A DNA stretch of 64,000 bases from Arthrobacter sp. PvP023 (GTDB lineage Bacteria; Actinomycetota; Actinomycetes; Actinomycetales; Micrococcaceae): the NCBI RefSeq assembly GCF_017832975.1, contig NZ_JAFIBI010000001.1, positions 4,526,001-4,590,000 on the forward strand. The letters run 5' to 3'. Below are positions 35,501 through 42,352 of this stretch, piece by piece. Both the position numbers and the translations under genes were made by a program. Numbering within the stretch: position 1 is the stretch's first letter; every line of letters starts with the position of its first letter. The notes under the pieces are model-generated. The model was not told where the DNA came from. It made no database searches and saw nothing but the letters and a program-made list of their open reading frames with translations.

Positions 35501-36355
35501 GGCGGTTCCGGCTGAGTTGGTGCGAAAGAGGAGCGCGCCGACGGCATCCGGCGACGTCACCTGCACATCGGCGGTGAAGTCCGTGACCTGAGGTGCCTGG
35601 TCCGTGGCAACAGCCCGGAGGTTGGTGCCGACCGCAGCGGTCCCCCGAAAGCCGGTGGCCGTGGCAGCCCATCCGGCGCCGTCCGCCTGCCAGCCGCTGA
35701 CGTTGGCGTCGATGCTGCGTACCCGGGGCTCGCTGAAGTTCACTGCGCCGTTGTAGGCGTGGAGGCCCACATGGCCGCTCTGGTAGCGCTGGTCCGAGGT
35801 GTCGATCCGGGCCACGCCGTCCACCGCCACGTAGATCCGGGGTCCGTCCACGTGGACGTCCACGGAGTAGCTCCGCCCCGTGTCCAGCGGAACGGCGGCG
35901 GGAGGTGCCACGTCCTGTCCGGTGGCCAGGTCGAACAGCCGGACCCTGTCCAGGTTGGGATCGATGGTGGCCGCATAGCCGCTGCTGGCATCGGCTGCAC
36001 TGCGGAAGACCAGGGCACCTACGGCATACGGGCTGCCGGGGTCGACTGAGACTCCGGCCGTGTACCGGGCGGTGCCGCTGATGCGCTGCTCACTGATGGC
36101 GGCGGCGTTATGGCCCGGCGGGGCGACGGCGGACTGGCCGCCGCCGGACTGCCTGGTCCAGTTTCCACTGACGCCCACCACGTCCGGCATGGGACTGGTG
36201 CTGCTGCCCAGCGTGACCGGGCCGGCGGGGAAAGGCCCGCCCGGAACGGCCCGGGCGGGCGGGGCCAGCATGGCCGGGGCCAGGACGGACCCCGCAGCCA
36301 GGGTGCCAAGGCCGAGCGCGGCCGCGGTAATACCTGCAACTAACCTTTTGGACAT
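32588..36355 (-). CDS. Large secreted multi-modular GH32 fructan hydrolase
   Basis: A 1255-residue secreted enzyme. The signal peptide ends near ARA (residue 36). Three LamG/DUF1080-like beta-sandwich modules follow (about 50-215, 220-390, 390-550; each has the (A)LVFRS/LLFRT/VVVRS and GHVGL.(A)(Y/F)NG-type pattern), then a GH32 five-blade propeller with C-terminal sandwich (about 555-1065), then one more LamG-like module (about 1085-1255). Catalytic residues are the nucleophile Asp568 in NSSDPNG, Asp690 in FRDPKV and Glu741 in WECPDFF. The usual W(M/L)NDPNG is NSSDPNG here. It likely cleaves levan or inulin outside the cell, the extra modules binding polymer. Exo- or endo-action cannot be decided. 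Confidence 0.9.
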   Translation of the reverse strand: MSKRLVAGITAAALGLGTLAAGSVLAPAMLAPPARAVPGGPFPAGPVTLGSSTSPMPDVVGVSGNWTRQSGGGQSAVAPPGHNAAAISEQRISGTARYTAGVSVDPGSPYAVGALVFRSAADASSGYAATIDPNLDRVRLFDLATGQDVAPPAAVPLDTGRSYSVDVHVDGPRIYVAVDGVARIDTSDQRYQSGHVGLHAYNGAVNFSEPRVRSIDANVSGWQADGAGWAATATGFRGTAAVGTNLRAVATDQAPQVTDFTADVQVTSPDAVGALLFRTNSAGTAGYAAEVDANAGRLRLYRIEDNATLGTFATDITVNAVYRLRVTADGGQLAVHWQTDLLDPNGYAPAITATDAAHGSGHVGLLAFNGSTVFQGMILKGLDTSLQGWRTGSGSWEPDVRGLRGATDGLAAGADAARFVPAVASDVVASLDLDVAAPATAAVVVRSAPDGTGGTELRVDPGAGTVQLKDRTTGTVLASGAVPPDSFAAGQLNRIQLTVRGGQAAALINGVQAVAGPAGQAAGAGFGLRVSGGGAYFQNVRADDVDSYMNGLYQPGYHYSQNSGNSSDPNGLVYFDGEYHLFHQDRGRWAHAVSTDLLHWKQLPIALPHLAAGESWSGSAVVDANDSSGLFDGGQGLVAFYTSFNHDAPNGNQSVRAAYSKDHGRTWSIVQAAPVVENPGGPTGSWDFRDPKVTWDAASGKWIMVVAGGDHLRFHTSTDLVHWTFTSSFGYGDWVRGGVWECPDFFELPVEGKPGVKRWVLWWSTGAVRPTNGSSAQYVTGSWNGTSFTADTGPEQVLQADSGRDYYAAMSFFGAPDGRRIMLGWMSNWDYAFSPPTGRWNGQLSAPRQLSLKELPDAGLRLAQEPVTELAALRTATWQASEVTVTPTSANPLAAASGRSFELEAEVAIPSSGGASGFTFGLRKGTPGGAATGTAQETLLRYAAGTGSSATGTMTVDRGQSGRGDFTRYFAGAMADNSSTAWSSETVTLAGGGSERRVKLRALVDSSSVELFGGDGTAAITSLVFPDPSSAGLSFSTSGGTARLVSAKVHQLADTSRLTAAPPSAVLPQGRGTARHNLDSYSVVPGGRWESTGAGLAGTFDKDSTAMSAASYSDVRVAATVRFGSGPYAGAMLNSDRVPERGYGGAGSVLLRASADGATGYYVNLDPNLRLARVFKLQDGVFDPAASVLASVPVLLSHGVSYSLEAAAAGERLTVKLDGVEILAVNDASLSSGKVGLNVFDGRAAYQDVLVTGSG

Positions 36356-36408
36356 TCAGATCGCCTTTGATCTTGGACAATGCTTCGGGATGGATTGATT
36401 TAGCGCAT

Positions 36409-36425
36409 CGGTTGCTCCGCAACCG
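36409..36425. promoter_or_regulatory. Perfect 7-bp palindrome upstream of the large GH32 gene
   Basis: CGGTTGC-TCC-GCAACCG lies 54 bp upstream of the GH32 start and 50 bp after the end of the preceding GH32 gene. It has no T-run, so it could be an operator or a short processing hairpin between the two hydrolase genes. Confidence 0.45.
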
Positions 36426-36475
36426 CCCTTATGAGCCTGCAGACGGGGGTTACGGAGCAATCGACGGTGCGTCGC

Positions 36476-38092
36476 CTACGGGAACAGCGGGCGCGGGGCG
36501 CCGAAGACCCCTTCCATCCGCCAGGCGTCCAGCTGCAGCAGCCGGACTGTACCCGCGGCGGACAAACGGACGGTTTCCCCGCCAAGCGTCGGATAGGCCC
36601 GGGCCGTGAGCGGTTTGCCGTTGGCGAAGATCTCCAGCGCCGAGCGGTCCACCAGCACGCGGAGGTGCAGTTTGCCGCCGGGCAGCTGCACCGGGCCGGA
36701 CTTTTCCTCCGCGTCCACGGTCCGGTCCAGGCTGCTGTGCCCGCGGTCCAGGAGCACATAGGACTGCGCGGACCCGCCGCTGCCTGCTTCGTAGCCCACC
36801 TCGATGACTGTTTCCTCCGCCCCGGCCGGCGCACCGTCAGGGGTTCCCGGGGTTCCCGGGCTTCCCGGGCCGCCAGGGGTTCCCGGGCTTCCCGGGCCGG
36901 AGCCAAGCACGCCCAGCCGGAAGACGCTCCCGGGTTCCAGTTCCAGCTCAAGCTCCAGGTCCAGCTGGTTCCCGGACACTCCGGCCAGGACCTCACTCGC
37001 GCCCACTGTGCGGGGACCGGCCCGGACGTGGTCGCGCCGCAGCAGCTCCACCTCGGGCACGGGAGCGAAGGCCAGTCCGCCGCGGGCGTCCAGTGTGGCC
37101 ACACGAGGCAGGCTCATCACACCGGACCAGCCGGCCTCCACCATGGCGGCCTCCGTCCGGCCCTCCTGCAGCCAGCCGAACATGACCCGACGCCCGGACT
37201 CGTCCGCGAAGGACTGCGGGGCGTAGAAGTAGCGGCCGCCGTAGTCCAGCCGGTGGAGTTCGCGCGGCGTGTAGGAATCCCCCGCGTAGCTGCCGGTCCA
37301 GTACAGCGGGTGGCGGGTATCGCCGTCGTGCCAGGCCGAAAAGACGAGCACGTCCGTGACCGGCTCCCGGGATTCCACGGCCCGGTCCCCCAGAAAACCG
37401 CCGCCTGCCCGGAACAGGTCCACGCACTCCCACATGGTTCCCTGCCAGTCAGTGGCCGCCGGGTCTCCGGAGGACGCGTCGCCGATGACCAGCGGGCCGA
37501 TGTAGTCCCAGCGGCGGAGGTCCGCGGATTCGTAGAGGAACGCCGTGCCGCCGCGGCCGCGGATGCCGGATCCCACGAGCTGGCGCCAGCGTGGGCCTTC
37601 CCGCCAGACGCAGTGGTCGCGGTAGGCGGTGATCTCAACGCCGGCCGGCGGTGCCGGAATCACGGGGTTTTCCGGGGCTTTGGTCCAGCTCAGGAGGTCC
37701 GGCGAGCCCACCGCCACGCAGGGCAGTTCGCTCGCGCCGTGCCGTCCGGAATACACCAGGGTGGGGGTCCCGCCGTCGTTCACCAACACACCGGACCAAC
37801 AGCCGTCGGCATCCGGGCCGGCGGAAGGCTCCAGCGCCACGGGCTGGTCGGTCCAGTTGACCAGGTCCGGGCTAGTGGCGTGCCCCCACAGGATGCGGTG
37901 GTGGAAGGCGCCCTCCGGGTTGTACTGGTAGAAGAGGTGGTAGGTCCCGCTCCACTGGCCCACACCGTTGGGGTCGTTGAGCCAGCCGGCGGGCGAGACA
38001 AAGTGGAAGCGCGGGCGGAGCGGGTCCGCCTCGGCCCGCGCCACGAGTTCGTCCTGCGGCACAGTGGCCAGGGGATGGGTCAGTTCGGTCAT
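36476..38092 (-). CDS. Cytoplasmic GH32 beta-fructosidase
   Basis: A 538-residue GH32 enzyme without signal peptide, so it hydrolyses imported sucrose or fructo-oligosaccharides. Landmarks are WLNDPNG (nucleophile Asp40), Asp159 in AYRDHCVW and the acid/base Glu222 in MWECVDLF. The stabiliser motif is RDH rather than the usual RDP. The C-terminal beta-sandwich has an inserted acidic LELELELEP stretch and a collagen-like run of Gly-X-Pro triplets (about residues 399-418). The ATG at 38092 overlaps the ATPase gene by 4 bp (ATGA), which fixes the start. It is the last gene of the transporter operon. Confidence 0.92.
   Translation of the reverse strand: MTELTHPLATVPQDELVARAEADPLRPRFHFVSPAGWLNDPNGVGQWSGTYHLFYQYNPEGAFHHRILWGHATSPDLVNWTDQPVALEPSAGPDADGCWSGVLVNDGGTPTLVYSGRHGASELPCVAVGSPDLLSWTKAPENPVIPAPPAGVEITAYRDHCVWREGPRWRQLVGSGIRGRGGTAFLYESADLRRWDYIGPLVIGDASSGDPAATDWQGTMWECVDLFRAGGGFLGDRAVESREPVTDVLVFSAWHDGDTRHPLYWTGSYAGDSYTPRELHRLDYGGRYFYAPQSFADESGRRVMFGWLQEGRTEAAMVEAGWSGVMSLPRVATLDARGGLAFAPVPEVELLRRDHVRAGPRTVGASEVLAGVSGNQLDLELELELEPGSVFRLGVLGSGPGSPGTPGGPGSPGTPGTPDGAPAGAEETVIEVGYEAGSGGSAQSYVLLDRGHSSLDRTVDAEEKSGPVQLPGGKLHLRVLVDRSALEIFANGKPLTARAYPTLGGETVRLSAAGTVRLLQLDAWRMEGVFGAPRPLFP
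36843..36896. repeat. Six 9-bp tandem repeats inside the GH32 gene
   Basis: Six consecutive 9-bp units of the type (G/C)TTCCCGGG, the fourth diverged to CCGCCAGGG, encode Gly-Thr/Ser/Gly-Pro triplets in the cytoplasmic GH32. Copy-number changes would keep the reading frame. Confidence 0.9.
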
Positions 38093-39231
38093 GAGGAAGC
38101 CTTGTTTTCTGTGCGGTGTCCGTCCGTTGGCGGCGTGTCCGGTGTCTCGAGGGGTTCGGAGCTTTCCACCGGCTCGGCGGACAGGGCGTGGCTTGCTGCA
38201 GTTGCCGGCGGCCGGTACAGGTGGCAGCGGACCCAGTGCTCGTTGGCGGGATCGCCCACGCGGTGCCGGACGGGTTCGGTGGCGGAACAGCGCTGCCCGG
38301 CGTCGCCGTCGAATGCGCACGACGCCGATTCCATCACCGCTGCGCGCAGTGCCGCCCGCTCGCGGGGGTCGTAGGACCCGGTCCGGGCGGGGTCCGGCAC
38401 GGCCGAGACCAGCAGCCGGGTGTAGGGGTGGGCGGGGTTGGCCAGCAGGTCCAGCGATTCGCCTTCCTCCACCAGCTCCCCGGCGAACATGACGGCGATC
38501 CGGTCCGCCAGGTAGCGTGCCGAAGCGAGGTCGTGGGTGATGTAGAGCATGGAGATCCCCTGTTTGTCCCGCAGCTGGCGCATCAGGTTGAGGATGCCGA
38601 TCCGCACGGAAACGTCCAGCATCGACGTGGGTTCGTCAGCGAGGATCACTTCGGGTTCCACCGCGAGCGCCCGGGCGATGGCCACGCGCTGCCGCTGCCC
38701 GCCGGAGAGTTCGTGCGGGTAGGAGTTGAGCATGTCCGGAGTGAGGCCCACGGTGGTCATCAGTTCGTCCAGGCGGCTGCGCAGCTGGGCCGGCGTCCCG
38801 GCTTTGCCGTGCAGGGTCAGCGAGCGCGTCAGGAAGTGTTCGATCCGGTGGACCGGGTTGAGCGAGCCGAAAGGGTCCTGGAACACCATCTGCAGCTGCG
38901 AACGGTATGCCCTGGACGCCTGGAACCGGTCCCGTTTTAGCACGTCTGTGCCATTAAGCCGGATCCGGCCGGCAGTGGGCTTCTCCAGCCGTGCGATGCA
39001 GCGGGCCAGCGTACTCTTGCCGGACCCGGACTCTCCCACCAGCGCCACGATTTCGCCTTTCCTGATGGCGAGGTCCACGCCGCCGAGGGCGCGCACCGAG
39101 GCCCGCGAGAACAGCCCGCCGCTGTGGAAGTCCTTGATGAGGCCTTTCACCTCGAGGGCGGGAGCCTCGCCGTTGGTGAGGTCAGGCGTGTTGACTGCCG
39201 GTGCCGGCCGTGCTGATACCGGGGTGCTCAT
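38089..39231 (-). CDS. Opp/Dpp-type ABC transporter ATP-binding protein (OppF/DppF-like)
   Basis: A 380-residue ATPase. Walker A is GESGSGKS, the signature is LSGGQRQR, Walker B is VILADEPTS, and the H-loop is YITHDLASARYLADRIAVM. The C-terminal oligopeptide/dipeptide-transporter region contains cysteines (SCAFDGDAGQRCSATEP, WVRCHLY) of the type that binds an iron-sulfur cluster in this family. It then has a polar Pro/Glu/Thr-rich tail of about 30 residues. It overlaps its neighbours by 4 bp on both sides. Together with the DppD-like subunit it powers the importer. Confidence 0.9.
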   Translation of the reverse strand: MSTPVSARPAPAVNTPDLTNGEAPALEVKGLIKDFHSGGLFSRASVRALGGVDLAIRKGEIVALVGESGSGKSTLARCIARLEKPTAGRIRLNGTDVLKRDRFQASRAYRSQLQMVFQDPFGSLNPVHRIEHFLTRSLTLHGKAGTPAQLRSRLDELMTTVGLTPDMLNSYPHELSGGQRQRVAIARALAVEPEVILADEPTSMLDVSVRIGILNLMRQLRDKQGISMLYITHDLASARYLADRIAVMFAGELVEEGESLDLLANPAHPYTRLLVSAVPDPARTGSYDPRERAALRAAVMESASCAFDGDAGQRCSATEPVRHRVGDPANEHWVRCHLYRPPATAASHALSAEPVESSEPLETPDTPPTDGHRTENKASS

Positions 39232-40163
39232 GGCTGTGCTCCTTGGAGGACTGGAACGGGGGAAACGAAGTGCCCGGGCGAGGCTTCCTCGACGTCGGCG
39301 ATGTTGCTGAACTTCACGCCGTCGGCCAGGCCGGCCAGGGGAACCCGGGGTCCGGTGAGCGGAGGGAACGCGCCCATCAGGGCCTGGGTGTAGGGGTGCA
39401 GCGGGGCGGCGTGGATGTCCTTGGCCTTGGCCGTCTCCACGATCCGGCCGCCGTACATCACGGCCATCCGGTGCGAGAGCTCCACCATGAGGGACATGTC
39501 GTGCGTGATGAACAGGACGGAGAAGCCCAGTTCGCGCTGCAGCTCCTTGATCTGAGCCATGATCTCCTGCTGGACCACCACGTCCAGGGCAGTGGTGGGT
39601 TCGTCCAGGATCAGCAGGGAGGGTTTGAGGGCCACCGCCATGGCAATGACGGCGCGCTGCCGCATCCCGCCGGAGAGCTGGTGCGGGTAGGACCTCAGCC
39701 GGGCGGGGTCGATCCGCACGAGTTCCAGCAGTTCGGCTGCCCGCCGGAGCGACTCCTTCCGGGTGTAGCCCGCGTGGGTGGTGTAGATATCCACGATCTG
39801 GTCCCCGACGGTCATCACCGGGTTCAGCGAGTTCATGGCGGACTGGAACACCATGGCCACGTCCTGCCAGCGGAAGCGGCGCAGCTCTTCCGGCCCCATG
39901 GCCAGGACGTCCTTGCCGCCGAAGCGGATGCTGCCGCCGGCGATCTCCGCCGGATCGCGCAGCAGCCGCATGATGGCGTTGGCGATGGTGGATTTGCCGC
40001 AGCCCGACTCCCCGGCCAGGCCGAAGATTTCGCCGGTGCCAATGCTGAACGAGACACGGTCGACGGCGGTGGTGGAGCGGGTGTCGCCGCGGTACTTCAC
40101 GGTGAGGTCCTTGATTTCCAGGACAGGTTCGTGGGTGCCAAAGGAGGTCTGGGAGACGGTCAT
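39228..40163 (-). CDS. Opp/Dpp-type ABC transporter ATP-binding protein (OppD/DppD-like)
   Basis: A 311-residue ATPase with Walker A GESGCGKS, signature LSGGMRQR, Walker B LLILDEPTTALD and H-loop FITHDMSLM. It is the second nucleotide-binding subunit of the importer. It is slightly shorter than typical OppD proteins (about 330), the C-terminal cysteine-rich part being absent. It overlaps both flanking genes by 4 bp, so the subunits are made in fixed proportion. Confidence 0.9.
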   Translation of the reverse strand: MTVSQTSFGTHEPVLEIKDLTVKYRGDTRSTTAVDRVSFSIGTGEIFGLAGESGCGKSTIANAIMRLLRDPAEIAGGSIRFGGKDVLAMGPEELRRFRWQDVAMVFQSAMNSLNPVMTVGDQIVDIYTTHAGYTRKESLRRAAELLELVRIDPARLRSYPHQLSGGMRQRAVIAMAVALKPSLLILDEPTTALDVVVQQEIMAQIKELQRELGFSVLFITHDMSLMVELSHRMAVMYGGRIVETAKAKDIHAAPLHPYTQALMGAFPPLTGPRVPLAGLADGVKFSNIADVEEASPGHFVSPVPVLQGAQP

Positions 40164-41209
40164 GCCGATGCTCGCTTTCCGGATTGCGCGGGCCTGCGGG
40201 CCGGCTTGGCCTTACGGATCTTCGTGACCTGTATTTTCCTCAGCCGTATTTTCCGCAGGCGCGGGTTTGTGACCTCGTCCACCGCGTAATTGATCAGCGA
40301 CAGCGAGAACGCCACCAGCGCGATGCACAGGCCGGAGGGAACGAACACCCACCAGCTGCCCGTGAGCAGGGCGCCTTCGTTGCCGGCCCAGTAGAGGTTG
40401 TTGCCCCAGGAGACCGTGCTGACGTCCCCCAGGCCCAGGAATTCGAGGCCGGCCTGGGCCCCGATGCCGTAAATGATGCAGGCCAGGAGTGTTCCCATCA
40501 CGATGGAGGCCATGTTGGGCAGGATTTCGCGGAACATGATCCGCAGCGGGCGTTCGCCGGTGACCACGGCAGCGGCCACGAAGTCCTTGGAACGGATGGA
40601 CAGGGCCTGCGAGCGCAGTACCCGGGCCGAGCCCGCCCAGCCCGTGACCACCAGGACCAGGATCACCGTGCCGAGTCCCGGCGGGAGGAACGCGGCCAGG
40701 ATCACCAGGAGCGGGAGTCCCGGCAGGAGCAGGAAAATGTTGGTGGTGAGGGAGAGGGCTTCGTCGATGAACTTGCCGAAGTAAGCCGAGGCCAGGCCCA
40801 CCAGGATGCCGATGAACGTGGAGGCAAAGCCGACGGTCAGGCCAACCAGCAGTGAGCTGCGCGCGCCGTGGATGGTCAGGGCCAGGACGTCCTGTCCCTT
40901 GGCGGTGGTGCCCAGCCAGAACTCGGCGTCTGGTTCCTGGGAGGCCATGCCGGTGATCTTGGAAGGGTTGTCCGGGTACAGCACCGGAGCAAGCAGCGCC
41001 AAGGCAATGAAAATGAACAGGATGGCCGCGCCGGTCATGGCCTTCTTGTTGGTCAGCAGCCCGTGCAGCAGGGTGCGGTTGGGCCTGCGGACGGAGGCTC
41101 CGGACGGGAGTCCGGCACCGCCGTCGGGCATTCCGGCGGCGGTGCCGGTGCCGCCGGCGAGGGTCTCCCCCGGCATTGTGGAGGCGGTGGTTGCTATCGA
41201 AGTGGTCAT
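40160..41209 (-). CDS. Opp/Dpp-type ABC transporter permease (DppC-like)
   Basis: A 349-residue permease with a 45-residue polar N-terminal tail, an OppC_N span (AMTGAAILFIFIALALLAPV), and the core permease domain including the GQDVLALTIHGARSSLLVGL segment characteristic of DppC/OppC proteins. The EAA-like loop is KDFVAAAVVTGERPLRIMFR. It overlaps the downstream ATPase gene by 4 bp and follows the DppB-like gene by 12 bp. Confidence 0.9.
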   Translation of the reverse strand: MTTSIATTASTMPGETLAGGTGTAAGMPDGGAGLPSGASVRRPNRTLLHGLLTNKKAMTGAAILFIFIALALLAPVLYPDNPSKITGMASQEPDAEFWLGTTAKGQDVLALTIHGARSSLLVGLTVGFASTFIGILVGLASAYFGKFIDEALSLTTNIFLLLPGLPLLVILAAFLPPGLGTVILVLVVTGWAGSARVLRSQALSIRSKDFVAAAVVTGERPLRIMFREILPNMASIVMGTLLACIIYGIGAQAGLEFLGLGDVSTVSWGNNLYWAGNEGALLTGSWWVFVPSGLCIALVAFSLSLINYAVDEVTNPRLRKIRLRKIQVTKIRKAKPARRPAQSGKRASA

Positions 41210-41221
41210 GGTCCGTCCTTC

Positions 41222-42199
41222 CTAGTTGGCGCGGACACGCGGGTCGAGGCGGACGTAGAGGATGTCCACCAGGAAGTTGGCCAGCAGCACGGCGGCGGTG
41301 ATGGTCAGGAAGAGGCCCTGCATGAGCGGGTAGTCGAGCCCCTGCACGGCGTTGAGGAGCTGGTATCCCACGCCGGGGTACGCGAACACCACCTCGGTCA
41401 GCAGCGCACCGCCCACCACGAAGCCCAGGCTCATGCCGAAGCTGGTCACGGACGGGAGCATGGCATTGCGGGCGGCGTAGCGGAACATGATCCGGCCGGG
41501 GCGCAGGCCCTTGGCCTCGGCCATGGTGATGTAGTCCTCGGCGTTGGTGGCGATCATGGTGTTGCGCATGCCCAGCATCCAGCCGCCCACCGAAACCAGC
41601 ACGATGGTGAGGGCCGGCAGCACCAGGTGCATCCCGACGTCGGACATGAACTCCCAGCTGAAGCTGGGCTCAATGGTGTCGCTGAACGCGTGCCGGATGG
41701 GGAACCAGCCCAGCGTGACGCCGAACAAATAGAGGGCACCCATGGCGAGCCAGAAGTACGGGAAGGAGCCGATGAAGATCAGCACGGGAGGCAGCGCGGA
41801 GTCAATGGCACCGCCGCGCCGCCAGGCGGCCAGGATCCCCAGCAGGTTACCCACGACGGCGGCGATCACCAATGCGGTTCCACCCAGCAGGAGGGTCCAG
41901 CCCACCTGTGAGGCAATCACTTCCGTGACCGGCGTGGGAAAACGGGAGATGGAGACGCCCATCTGGCCGGTGACCATGTTGTGCAGGTAGTCGACGTACT
42001 GTTCCCAGATGGGCCGGTCGTCGACGCCGAGGAGCTTGCGCAGCGCCTCGATCTGTTCGGGCTGCATGCGGTCCTGGGTGCGGGCAAACATGCGGGATAC
42101 GGGGTCCCCCGGCATAAAGCGCGGGAGCAGGAAATTCAACGTGATGGACACCCAGAAGGCGATCAGGTAGAAACCAAGGCGGCGCAGGATAAAGCGCAC
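41222..42199 (-). CDS. Opp/Dpp-type ABC transporter permease (DppB-like)
   Basis: A 325-residue permease with six spans. It opens with RFILRRLGFYLIAFWVSITL and contains LNFLLPRFMPGDPVSRM, the hallmark of DppB/OppB proteins, and an EAA loop around YITMAEAKGLRPGRIMFR. A GTG start at 42199 is preferred because GGAGGG lies four bases upstream; an ATG at 42211 is an alternative. It is separated from the binding-protein gene by 153 bp holding a strong hairpin. Confidence 0.88.
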   Translation of the reverse strand: MRFILRRLGFYLIAFWVSITLNFLLPRFMPGDPVSRMFARTQDRMQPEQIEALRKLLGVDDRPIWEQYVDYLHNMVTGQMGVSISRFPTPVTEVIASQVGWTLLLGGTALVIAAVVGNLLGILAAWRRGGAIDSALPPVLIFIGSFPYFWLAMGALYLFGVTLGWFPIRHAFSDTIEPSFSWEFMSDVGMHLVLPALTIVLVSVGGWMLGMRNTMIATNAEDYITMAEAKGLRPGRIMFRYAARNAMLPSVTSFGMSLGFVVGGALLTEVVFAYPGVGYQLLNAVQGLDYPLMQGLFLTITAAVLLANFLVDILYVRLDPRVRAN

Positions 42200-42288
42200 G
42201 GTTCCCTCCATTCGGGAATTGCGGAGATGGGGCCCCGTTACCGAAGGGCCCAAGCGAGCTTGCGGGTTTGGGGAGGTAATGGGAGGGG

Positions 42289-42324
42289 CGCACACCCGGC
42301 GCCGGAAGCAGCGCCGGGCGTGCG
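42289..42324 (-). other. Intercistronic RNA hairpin after the Opp-type binding-protein gene
   Basis: A 14-bp stem (42289-42302 with 42311-42324, one G-U pair in the minus-strand RNA) on an 8-base loop lies 28 bp after the stop of the binding-protein gene and before the first permease gene. No T-run follows. The arrangement parallels the hairpin in the alpha-glucoside operon of this window and suggests a device for making more binding protein than permease. Confidence 0.75.
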
Positions 42325-42352
42325 GTCTGGAGCGGCCCCGGAGGGTCCGCGG

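Noticed and set aside
36431..38374. Antisense open frame over the cytoplasmic GH32.
   Set aside because: A shadow of a complete GH32 on the minus strand with all catalytic motifs.
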